Positions 1 through 6,759 of a stretch of 12,163 nt of DNA are shown piece by piece. A program made the position numbers and the translations under genes. The DNA lies in contig JAISPN010000234.1 in the NCBI GenBank assembly GCA_031274845.1, positions 1 to 12,163 of the forward strand, read 5' to 3'. This DNA is from Acidobacteriaceae bacterium. GTDB lineage: Bacteria; Acidobacteriota; Vicinamibacteria; Vicinamibacterales; CAVVIG01. Below the pieces are notes generated by a model that did not search any database, was not told where the DNA came from, and saw only the letters and a program-made list of their open reading frames with translations. The stretch's first letter is position 1. Each line of letters opens with the position of its first letter.

Positions 1-2
1 TT

Positions 3-392
3 GTGCCGAGCACGCTCATCGCCTACGCGAATGCGCCGGTCTCATTCCGCAGCAGCGACAGCGAGCTGCACAACATCAACGTGCGGAACCCTGACAAGCG
101 CGCCAGCGAGTTCAACCGCTCGATCCCGCCGGGAGGCACCTTCGATTACGTCTTCAAGGAGCCGGGATTCTACGACGTCCGCTGCGACATCCACCCGGCG
201 ATGACCGCGGAGATTTTCGTATCGGCCACGCCGTACGCCGAAGTCGTCGGCAGCGACGGCCGCTTCGTGTTCGAGCACATCCCGCCCGGCGCGTACACGC
301 TGACGATTTACAACGGCGCCTCCACCAGCGAGCAGCCGGTGGAGGTGAAGGTGGGCAGTAATGAGATCGCGGTCGCGCCGCCGCACAGTTAA
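3..392 (+). CDS. Cupredoxin-domain protein, 5'-truncated by window edge
   Basis: This is the C-terminal part of a plastocyanin/amicyanin-like blue-copper protein, probably periplasmic and acting as a small electron carrier or copper-binding domain. The copper ligands are visible: His in LHNINV (about residue 23 of the visible part) and the loop C-D-I-H-P-A-M (Cys61, His64, Met67). The C-x2-H-x2-M spacing is that of the short amicyanin loop. A second small beta domain follows (residues about 80-129, RFVFEHIPPGAYTLTIYNG), resembling carboxypeptidase-regulatory/DUF4198-like modules often joined to such cupredoxins. The frame is open to the left edge, and the GTG at position 3 lies inside the cupredoxin fold, so the true start and any signal peptide are outside the window. 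It converges on korB across 41 nt. The cupredoxin assignment is firm; the redox partner is unknown. Confidence 0.85.
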   Translation: MPSTLIAYANAPVSFRSSDSELHNINVRNPDKRASEFNRSIPPGGTFDYVFKEPGFYDVRCDIHPAMTAEIFVSATPYAEVVGSDGRFVFEHIPPGAYTLTIYNGASTSEQPVEVKVGSNEIAVAPPHS

Positions 393-394
393 GA

Positions 395-425
395 CCGCGC
401 GGCCGAACGGACGATCCTCGCGCGG
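395..425. terminator. Possible weak bidirectional hairpin between convergent genes
   Basis: In the 41-nt gap between the convergent cupredoxin gene and korB, CCGCGCG (395-401) can pair with CGCGCGG (419-425) around a 17-nt loop. The stem is GC-only and no T-run follows on either strand. The position suits a shared terminator, but a 7-bp GC stem is easily found by chance in this composition. Confidence 0.22.
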
Positions 426-433
426 CGTGCCGG

Positions 434-1489
434 TTAGCGGAACCGCGACTGCATCTTCTGCAGTTCGGCGTTTCCCGGGCAGAGCTGCTCGTACGGCAGC
501 TCGATGAGCGGCGTCTCGATCGTCCCCAACTGCGCGTGCAGATCCTGCGAATCGGGTGAGATGTGCAGCAGGCCGGTGACGACCTCGCCCTTCCGCTGGT
601 GTTCGCGGATGTGCGCGTAGGCGCGGTCGCGATCGGTCGGATCGTAGTCGTCATCCAGCTTCCGCAGCCGGACCCAGGAGCCGTCGTGCAGCATGACATT
701 CGTGGCGTCGCCCGGTTCGTACTCCGTCGTAATCGCCTTCGCCGGCGCGACAAAGTTCGCCTGCACGATCTCGACGTTGTGCTCGCGCGTGTACGCGTAG
801 CTCTTGGTCGACCCTTCGTGATCGTTGAAGGTGACGCACGGGGAGATCACGTCGACGAACGCGAAGCCTCGGTGCGCGATGCCCGCTTTTAAAATCGGCA
901 CGAGCTGCGCCTTGTCGCCAGAGAAGCTGCGCGCCACGAACGTCGCGCCAAGCGTCAGCGCGAGCAGGCAGCCGTCAATGGGCTCCATCGTGTTCGCCTC
1001 GCCCTTCTTGCTGAGCGAGCCGCGATCGGCCGCCGCCGAGAACTGCCCCTTCGTCAACCCGTAGACGCCGTTGTTTTCGAGCACGTAGAGCATGTTGACG
1101 TTGCGGCGCACCGCGTGCGACATCTGGCCGAAACCGATCGACAGCGAATCGCCGTCGCCCGAGACGCCGATGTAGGTGACGTCGCTGTTCGCGGCGTTAG
1201 CGCCGCCGACGAGCGCCGGCATGCGGCCGTGCACGCTGTTGAAGCCGTGCGCTTCCTTCAGGAAGTACGCCGGTGTCTTCGACGAGCAGCCGATACCGGA
1301 GAGCTTCGCCACGCGATACGGCGGAATCGACAGCTCCCAGAACGCCTGGATGATCGCCGCGGTAATCGAATCGTGTCCGCAGCCAGCGCAGAGCGTGCTG
1401 ATCGTCCCTTCGTAGTCGCGACGCGTCAGGCCGATCTCGTTCTTCGCCAGCGTCGGCGCGTGTACTTTGGGTTTGGCAATGTACGTCAT
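434..1489 (-). CDS. korB: 2-oxoacid:acceptor oxidoreductase, beta (TPP-binding) subunit
   Basis: This is the thiamine-diphosphate subunit of a 2-oxoacid:ferredoxin oxidoreductase (2-oxoglutarate-type, KorB), a cytoplasmic enzyme that interconverts a 2-oxoacid plus CoA with acyl-CoA, CO2 and low-potential electrons. The 351-aa product has the CAGCGH motif (Cys34, Cys37), Cys68 in GIGCSS and Cys218 in SPCVTF, the four expected ligands of the proximal [4Fe-4S] cluster. The TPP/Mg motif runs from GDGD (111-114) to ENNGVYG (138-144). The ATG lies 3 nt after the korA stop, so the two are surely co-translated. The protein is somewhat long for the family: a tail of roughly 100 residues follows the catalytic core and ends at an arginine. 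2-Oxoglutarate is the most likely substrate by resemblance, but a branched or other 2-oxoacid cannot be excluded from sequence. Confidence 0.92.
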   Translation of the reverse strand: MTYIAKPKVHAPTLAKNEIGLTRRDYEGTISTLCAGCGHDSITAAIIQAFWELSIPPYRVAKLSGIGCSSKTPAYFLKEAHGFNSVHGRMPALVGGANAANSDVTYIGVSGDGDSLSIGFGQMSHAVRRNVNMLYVLENNGVYGLTKGQFSAAADRGSLSKKGEANTMEPIDGCLLALTLGATFVARSFSGDKAQLVPILKAGIAHRGFAFVDVISPCVTFNDHEGSTKSYAYTREHNVEIVQANFVAPAKAITTEYEPGDATNVMLHDGSWVRLRKLDDDYDPTDRDRAYAHIREHQRKGEVVTGLLHISPDSQDLHAQLGTIETPLIELPYEQLCPGNAELQKMQSRFR

Positions 1490-1492
1490 CGC

Positions 1493-3289
1493 TCAGGCCG
1501 CCTTTTCCAGTGTCGCTTTGATGCCGTCAATCACATGCTGCGCGCTCAGCGGGAACCCGCCGTAGTAGCGGACCGAGGCGAGCCGTTCGAGCGGCACACC
1601 GGTCTCGAGCGTCAACAGGCTTCGGAGTTGCGCATCACGATTCTGCTCGACCACGAAGTTCACCTCGTGCGCGTCGAGGAACGCCGTCACCTCGTCGCCA
1701 AAGGGGAACCCGCGCACGCGCATGTAGTCGACCTTGATGCCTTCCTTCTCCAGCAGATCGAGCGCTTCGATGCACGCCGCGTGACAGCCGCCAACCGTGA
1801 CGAGCCCGAGCCGCGTGCCGCCCGCCTGACGGACGACCGGCGCCGGCACCGAACGCGCGGCAAGCTGTGTCTTGCGCGCCAAGCGATCGACGACTTCCGT
1901 GTACTCGGCCTCGTCTTCGGTGTAGCCCGCGAACTTGTTGTGCCCCGATCCGCGCGTGAAGTACGCGCCCTTCGGGTGCACGCCGGGAAGACTGCGATAG
2001 GCGATGCCGTCGCCGTCGACGTCGAGGTAGCGATAGAAACTCTTCGCCGCTTCGAGCTGCTCGGCGTTCAGCACCTTACCGCGATCGGGGCGATACGTGT
2101 CGTCCCACTCAAGCTTCGGCACCATCCAGTCGTTCATGCCGATGTCGAGATCGGTCAGCACGAACACCGGCGTCTGGAACCGCTCGGCGAGATCGAACGC
2201 CTTGACCGCCAGCTCGAACGCTTCGCGCGGGTCCGACGGGTAGAGACAGATGTGGCGCGTGTCGCCGTGCGAGGCATACGCGCAGAGCATCAGGTCGCCC
2301 TGCTGCGTGCGCGTCGGCATCCCGGTCGAGGGACCGGCACGCTGCACGTCGAAGAGGACCGCCGGAATCTCCGCGTAGTAGGCGAGGCCGACAAACTCGT
2401 TCATCAGCGAGATGCCAGGACCAGAGGTCGGCGTGAACGCGCGCGCCCCCGCCCAGCTCGCACCGATGACCATGCCGATGGCGGCCAGTTCGTCCTCGGC
2501 CTGAAGAATCGCGAACTTGTTCTTCCCCGTGGCGTCGTCGCGGCGATATTTCTGGCAGAAGCCGCGGAACGCTTCCATGAGCGACGTCGACGGCGTGATT
2601 GGATACCACGCGCCAACCGTCGCGCCCGCATACACACAGCCGAGCGCCGCGGAGGTATTGCCGTCGATGAGGATCGCGTCCTTCGTCTTGTCGAGCGGCT
2701 GCACCTGAATCGGCAGCGGACAATCGAAGTGCGTCTTCGCGTAGTCGTAGCCGAGATCGACCGCCTTCTGGTTCGAATCCATCAGCGCCGGCTTCTTGCC
2801 GAACTTTTCCTTGAGCAGCGCGCGAATGACGTCGGTGTCGATGCCGAGCAGCGCGGCGAGCACGCCGGCATACGCGATGTTCTTCATCAGGATGCGCTCG
2901 CGCACCCCTTTGAAGGACGCCGTGCACATATCGGCGAGCGGCACGTCGATGTAGGTGATGTCCGCGCGCTTCAGGTTCGCATCGAGCGGCCAGCTTGAGT
3001 CGTACAGCAGCCAGCCGCCAGATCGCACTTCGTCCACATCTTTCTGAAGCGTGGCGGCGTTCAGCGCCAGCATCAAATCGAAGTGCGACGTGCGGGCGGT
3101 GTAGCCGTCCTTGCTGACGCGGATCTCATACCAGGTGGGCAGCCCCTGAATGTTCGAGGGAAAGACGTTCTTGCCAGTGACCGGAATGCCCATCCGGAAA
3201 ATGGCTTGCATGATGAGGCTGTTCGCCGACGCCGACCCTGTGCCGTTTGCCGTCGCGATTTTGAAAGCGAAGTCGTTGACGCGGTTCAT
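1493..3289 (-). CDS. korA: 2-oxoacid:acceptor oxidoreductase, fused gamma-alpha subunit
   Basis: This subunit partners KorB and carries the gamma domain fused in front of the alpha domain (OFOR alpha family, gamma-first order). The gamma part (about 1-195) starts with NGTGSASAN, followed by VFPSNIQGLPTWYE. The alpha part starts near 203, with YPITPSTS (229-236) supplying the 2-oxoacid-binding Thr/Ser segment, then TSGPG (288-292) and QRAGPSTGMPTRTQQ (316-330), typical of KorA-type rather than pyruvate enzymes. C-terminal domains run to residue 598. I place the start at the ATG before NRVNDF: GAGGA lies 5 nt upstream, and the 30 extra codons of the longer frame (to 3379) overlap the preceding gene and look non-coding. 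The gene begins 8 nt after the upstream oxidoreductase stop. No ferredoxin domain is present in this chain; the upstream gene carries such clusters. Confidence 0.93.
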   Translation of the reverse strand: MNRVNDFAFKIATANGTGSASANSLIMQAIFRMGIPVTGKNVFPSNIQGLPTWYEIRVSKDGYTARTSHFDLMLALNAATLQKDVDEVRSGGWLLYDSSWPLDANLKRADITYIDVPLADMCTASFKGVRERILMKNIAYAGVLAALLGIDTDVIRALLKEKFGKKPALMDSNQKAVDLGYDYAKTHFDCPLPIQVQPLDKTKDAILIDGNTSAALGCVYAGATVGAWYPITPSTSLMEAFRGFCQKYRRDDATGKNKFAILQAEDELAAIGMVIGASWAGARAFTPTSGPGISLMNEFVGLAYYAEIPAVLFDVQRAGPSTGMPTRTQQGDLMLCAYASHGDTRHICLYPSDPREAFELAVKAFDLAERFQTPVFVLTDLDIGMNDWMVPKLEWDDTYRPDRGKVLNAEQLEAAKSFYRYLDVDGDGIAYRSLPGVHPKGAYFTRGSGHNKFAGYTEDEAEYTEVVDRLARKTQLAARSVPAPVVRQAGGTRLGLVTVGGCHAACIEALDLLEKEGIKVDYMRVRGFPFGDEVTAFLDAHEVNFVVEQNRDAQLRSLLTLETGVPLERLASVRYYGGFPLSAQHVIDGIKATLEKAA

Positions 3290-3294
3290 TCGGA

Positions 3295-3299
3295 TCCTC
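3295..3299 (-). promoter_or_regulatory. korA ribosome binding site overlapping upstream stop codon
   Basis: GAGGA sits 5 nt before the korA ATG and shares bases with the TGA stop of the preceding gene (TGAGGA). This fixes the korA start at 3289 and suggests that terminating ribosomes re-initiate, keeping subunit amounts matched. Confidence 0.75.
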
Positions 3300-5094
3300 A
3301 GCGGGCGCCAGTAGCGGCCGGTTCCGCAACCTGTTCTCCGGCATGTGGGATAAGCACGGTGAACTTCCGCATGTCCCACGCATAGGTCGGACAGCGTTCG
3401 GCGCAGAGGCCGCAGTGGACGCAGACGTTTTCGTCTTTAATCATCAAGCGGCCGGTCTGCTTGAGCGCCCCGGACGCAAAGAGCGCTTGCTCCGGGTTGA
3501 CGGCAGGCGCCGTGAGATGCTGACGTATTACCGCTTCGTCAGCGCTCGGCGTGAGCGTCAGACAGTCGACCGGACAGATGTCGATGCAGGCGTCGCACTC
3601 GATGCACTGCGACTCGGTGAAGTGCGTCTGCACGTCGCAGTTGAGGCATCGCTGCACTTCGGCCGCCGTCTGCTCGGCCGAGAAACCCACCTCGACCTCC
3701 GTGCTCATCGTCGCAAAGCGCTTCTTCAACTCGACGTGCACCATCTTCTGGCGCTTCGCTGGGTTGTAGTCGTTGCTGTAGGACCACTGGTGCAACCCCA
3801 TGCGCGTGCTGCGCAGTTCCATGCCGCGCTGCGGACGCTCGCCGACCGGCACGCCCTGACAGTAGTTGTGAATGGAGATGGCCGCCTGATGTCCTTGCTC
3901 GACGGCCCAGATGATGTTCTGCGGGCCAAACGCCGCGTCACCGCCGAAGAACACGCCCGGCCGCGTCGACATGAACGTCGTCTTGTCGACGACCGGCATG
4001 TCCCACTTGCCAAACTCCATCAGCTCGCGCTCGATGAACGGGAAGGCGTTGTCCTGACCGATGGCGAGAATCACCGTATCACACGGCAGGATCTCGGTGC
4101 CGGCAACGGTCTGTTCGAGCTTGCCGTTCACTTCGACGCTCTCGAACTTCTTGAACTCCATCCCCACGAGCTTGCCGTGCTCGATGACGAAACGGATCGG
4201 CTCGCGGTTCTCAACGATGTCGACCTGCTCTTCTTCGGCGTCTTCAAGCTCCCACGGCGACGCCTTGAAATACTTGCGCGTCTTGCGAGCCACCACCTTC
4301 ACGTCCGTCGCGCCCAGACGCTTCGCCGACCGGCAGCAGTCCATCGCGGTGTTGCCGACGCCGATGATGAGCACGCGCTTGCCGACCGACTCGACATGCC
4401 CGAAGTGAATCGAGGCGAGCCATTCGATGCCGATGAACACTTGATCCGAATCGTGACGCCCAGGAATTTCGAGCTCTTTCCCCTTCGGCGCGCCGCTGCC
4501 GACAAACACCGCGTCGAACGCCTTCGTGTCGAGCAGCGCCTTGAGGCTATCGACCGGCGAGTTGTAGCGCACGTCGACGCCCATGCCGGTGACGTAGCCG
4601 ATCTCCTCGTCGAGCACCTGCTCGGGGAGACGGAACGCGGGGATATTGACGCGCATCAACCCGCCCGGCTTCGCGAACTTCTCGAAGATCGTCACCTGAT
4701 AGCCGAGCGGCATCAGGTCGTTGGCGACCGAGAGCGACGCCGGACCGGCGCCGATGAGCGCCACTTTCTTGCCGTTCTTCTTCTCCGGCGCGCGCGGGAG
4801 CAGGTGCGTCACCTCGTCGCGATGATCCGCCGCGACACGCTTCAGACGACAAATCGCCACGGGCTTGCCGTCCACACGCGTCCGCCGGCACGCCGGCTCG
4901 CACGGACGGTCGCAGGTTCGGCCGAGAATGCCTGGAAAAACGTTCGATTCGCGGTTTAAGAGGTACGCGTCGGTGAACCGGCCCTGGGCAATGAGCCGGA
5001 TGTATTCGGGAACATTGGTATGAGCCGGACAGGCCCATTGGCAATCGACGACCTGATGGTAGTAGTCCGGATTTCCGACATCGGTTCGGCGCAT
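3298..5094 (-). CDS. FAD/Fe-S pyridine-nucleotide oxidoreductase (GltD/NfnB-like) of KorAB
   Basis: This 598-aa protein belongs to the glutamate-synthase small-subunit / dihydropyrimidine-dehydrogenase-like flavoproteins that move electrons between NAD(P)H and Fe-S partners. The N-terminal Fe-S domain has CQWACP (Cys18, Cys22), CDRPCEPAC (Cys61, 65, 69) and Cys82. The FAD Rossmann motif is GAGPASLS (115-122; the family norm is GPAGL). A second nucleotide-binding fold has GVGNTAMDCC. FAD closure is seen in GVFFGGDAAFG. The C-terminus adds two ferredoxin-type clusters, CIECDACIDICPVDC (about 497-511) and CVHCGLCAERCP (about 558-569), preceded by CLNCD. It is the first gene of the operon with korA and korB, so it most likely serves as their electron-exchange subunit rather than in glutamate synthesis; no large GltB subunit is present. 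NADH versus NADPH preference cannot be read safely. No good Shine-Dalgarno precedes the ATG (see promoter). Confidence 0.88.
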   Translation of the reverse strand: MRRTDVGNPDYYHQVVDCQWACPAHTNVPEYIRLIAQGRFTDAYLLNRESNVFPGILGRTCDRPCEPACRRTRVDGKPVAICRLKRVAADHRDEVTHLLPRAPEKKNGKKVALIGAGPASLSVANDLMPLGYQVTIFEKFAKPGGLMRVNIPAFRLPEQVLDEEIGYVTGMGVDVRYNSPVDSLKALLDTKAFDAVFVGSGAPKGKELEIPGRHDSDQVFIGIEWLASIHFGHVESVGKRVLIIGVGNTAMDCCRSAKRLGATDVKVVARKTRKYFKASPWELEDAEEEQVDIVENREPIRFVIEHGKLVGMEFKKFESVEVNGKLEQTVAGTEILPCDTVILAIGQDNAFPFIERELMEFGKWDMPVVDKTTFMSTRPGVFFGGDAAFGPQNIIWAVEQGHQAAISIHNYCQGVPVGERPQRGMELRSTRMGLHQWSYSNDYNPAKRQKMVHVELKKRFATMSTEVEVGFSAEQTAAEVQRCLNCDVQTHFTESQCIECDACIDICPVDCLTLTPSADEAVIRQHLTAPAVNPEQALFASGALKQTGRLMIKDENVCVHCGLCAERCPTYAWDMRKFTVLIPHAGEQVAEPAATGAR

Positions 5095-5101
5095 CCGAAT
5101 A

Positions 5102-5130
5102 ATTGTAGAGGCCCAGACGTAATTTATCGA
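5102..5130 (-). promoter_or_regulatory. Sigma70-like promoter of the kor operon, leaderless spacing
   Basis: On the minus strand, TCGATA (5125-5130, 4/6 to TTGACA), a 17-nt spacer and TACAAT (5102-5107, 5/6 to TATAAT) lie directly before the first kor gene. Seven bases separate the -10 box from the ATG, so transcription would begin at the start codon or one base before it. No Shine-Dalgarno-like purine run is present, consistent with a leaderless mRNA. The AT-rich patch stands out against the GC-rich surroundings. Confidence 0.6.
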
Positions 5131-5162
5131 GCGAAACCGTCAGAACGCGCCATTCCGCGGCG

Positions 5163-6053
5163 CTACTTCTTCGTCGGACCCAGCGTCTCCTGGAACCACT
5201 TCAGCGTCGCCGCCTGAGCCTTTTCGAGATCGGCCCCCTGAAATCCGTGGTCGGCGCCGGGAAGCGTGATGAACGCCGACTTGACCGACTTCTCCTGCAG
5301 CGCCTGAAACAACCGCTGGCTGTGGCTGATCGGCACCGTCCGATCGGAATCGCCAGGGATCAAGAGCGTCGGCGGCGCGGCCGATGTGACGAACCAAATC
5401 GGCGAGAGCGCGGGCGCTTGCTCCCGGTCGAAGTTGAGCGCGGGAAACCGCTGATCCGGCGTCACTGGCACCACCCCACGCGCCCAATCTCGCAAGTCGA
5501 CCGGCGGGTAGTACGCCACCACCGACGCGACGCGATTGCTCTCGCGCAGGAACGGCTCCTCCGCCTTCGGATCCCCCGCGTCTGGCGCCAGCGCGACAAT
5601 GAGCGACAGATGACCGCCCGCGCTCCCGCCGTGGACGCCGAGACGCTCCGGATCGACGCCCCACTCTTTCGCGTGGTACCGCACAAATTGCACCGCCCGC
5701 CGCACATCGACCACCGCTTCCGGCACGAAGTACTTCGGGCTGCTGCCGTGACGCACGGCAATGACGGTGAAGCCGTTGTCCAGCAGAAACGCAAACCGCG
5801 CCGCCGTCTGCTCCGCCGGCACCCAGCGCGAGACCCAGCCGCCGCTCACCATGTAGATGATGGCCGCGCCATTGGGGTTCGCCTTCGGCTTGATGACGTC
5901 GAGCGTGAGCGCCATCCCGTCTTTGTGGCCGTAGATGAGATCGGGAAGAATCTCGACGTCCGCCGCCCGCGCGCGAGGAGGCGCGACGCCGAGCAGCAAC
6001 AGCACGAGCCACACGCCCATCCACCGATACACACGCGATGTTGTTCGAATCAT
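5163..6053 (-). CDS. Secreted alpha/beta-hydrolase (carboxylesterase/peptidase-like)
   Basis: This is an exported alpha/beta-hydrolase of the esterase/lipase (BD-FAE/S9-like) group; substrate unknown. From the chosen ATG (296 aa) there is a signal peptide: RTTSRVYR positive region, hydrophobic core VWLVLLLLGV and ARA-A cleavage near residue 30. The catalytic triad is visible as Ser144 in HGGSAGG, Asp237 in GDSDRTVP and His269 in GADHGF. The usual HGGG oxyanion strand is altered to MVSGGWVSR (68-76). An ATG 17 codons upstream (6104) gives a longer N-terminus, but the 6053 start gives a normal signal peptide with GAGAGG-like purines (GAGAGGCGG) just upstream. The gene follows the response regulator on the same strand by 67 nt and could be cotranscribed with it; no promoter is obvious in the gap. 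It could be an acetyl-ester-removing enzyme acting on plant polysaccharide, but that is only family-based. Confidence 0.85.
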   Translation of the reverse strand: MIRTTSRVYRWMGVWLVLLLLGVAPPRARAADVEILPDLIYGHKDGMALTLDVIKPKANPNGAAIIYMVSGGWVSRWVPAEQTAARFAFLLDNGFTVIAVRHGSSPKYFVPEAVVDVRRAVQFVRYHAKEWGVDPERLGVHGGSAGGHLSLIVALAPDAGDPKAEEPFLRESNRVASVVAYYPPVDLRDWARGVVPVTPDQRFPALNFDREQAPALSPIWFVTSAAPPTLLIPGDSDRTVPISHSQRLFQALQEKSVKSAFITLPGADHGFQGADLEKAQAATLKWFQETLGPTKK

Positions 6054-6120
6054 CCGCCTCTCGCTCTCACGCCCGCTGGCGCTTGCCTGTTCAGCGCGCA
6101 TCATACAACCGCCACGTTCG

Positions 6121-6759
6121 TTAGACGATCAATCCTTTCCGGACGGCATACAACACGATCTCGGCGGTGTTGTGCAGGTTGAGTTTCTGCATCATGTTCG
6201 CGCGGTGCGTTTCAACCGTCGAGAGTCCGAGGGTGAGCAGGTTGGCGACCTCCTTGTTCGATCGTCCTTCGGCCAGCAGTTGCAACACCTCTTTCTCGCG
6301 GTCGGTCAGGAGATGGTACGAATCGGTCAGCCCGCGATGTTGCAGGCGGCGGATATAGTCCTCGACCAGGACGCCAGTCACCGCGGGACTAAAAAACGGC
6401 TTCCCCGCCATCACGGCGCGCACCGCCGGAATCAGATCTTCGTCGGTGGCGCTCTTGAGCAGATACGCGTTCGCGCCAGCGGCAAGCGCGCGCATGATGT
6501 ACGACTCGTCCCCGTGGACGCTCAGGATGATGATGCCGGGCGGCGGATCGAGTTTCCGCGCGCGCGCCGCGACTTCGATGCCGCTCAGTTTCGGCATGGC
6601 GATATCGAGGATGACGACATCGGGCCGCAACTCCTCCGCGAGCCGCGCCGCTTCGAGCCCATCCGCCGCTTCGCCGACCACCGTCAGCCCCGCCGCTTCG
6701 ATCAACCCGCGGAGCCCGCGCCGGACGATGCTATGGTCGTCAGCCAGCAACACGCGCAA
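6121..6759 (-). CDS. LuxR/NarL-family response regulator, TTG start
   Basis: This is a two-component response regulator that binds DNA when phosphorylated. With a TTG start it is 212 aa: the receiver domain (1-118) has acidic Asp7/Asp8, phospho-acceptor Asp52 in ILDIAMP, switch Ser80 and Lys102 in YLLKSA. A LuxR helix-turn-helix (about 150-212) begins LTDREKEVLQLLAEGRSNKE and has STVETHRANMMQKL as recognition region. The TTG is chosen because GGAGG lies 6 nt upstream and the protein then begins RVLLADDHS, the normal family start. The in-frame extension to 6921 has no family likeness and reads through the kinase gene. The gene overlaps the kinase 3' end by 20 nt, so the two are a translationally coupled cognate pair. 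Target genes are unknown; the downstream hydrolase and divergent otsA are candidates by position only. Confidence 0.93.
   Translation of the reverse strand: MRVLLADDHSIVRRGLRGLIEAAGLTVVGEAADGLEAARLAEELRPDVVILDIAMPKLSGIEVAARARKLDPPPGIIILSVHGDESYIMRALAAGANAYLLKSATDEDLIPAVRAVMAGKPFFSPAVTGVLVEDYIRRLQHRGLTDSYHLLTDREKEVLQLLAEGRSNKEVANLLTLGLSTVETHRANMMQKLNLHNTAEIVLYAVRKGLIV

Noticed and set aside
1115..2998. A 627-codon plus-strand open frame across korA and korB
   Set aside because: It is antisense to strongly supported genes, very rich in Arg/Ala/Val/His with no domain motif, as expected for the complement of GC-rich codon usage.
3290..3379. 30-codon N-terminal extension of korA
   Set aside because: It overlaps the upstream gene, is Cys/Arg-rich without family likeness, and the ATG at 3289 has a proper ribosome binding site.
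3343..4959. A 538-codon plus-strand open frame opposite the flavoprotein gene
   Set aside because: Same reason: antisense shadow, Arg/Leu/Ala-rich, no recognisable domain, no convincing ribosome site.
5147..5163. GCGCC/GGCGC mini-hairpin at the hydrolase stop codon as a terminator
   Set aside because: The 5-bp GC stem has no T-run and overlaps the stop codon; too weak to call.
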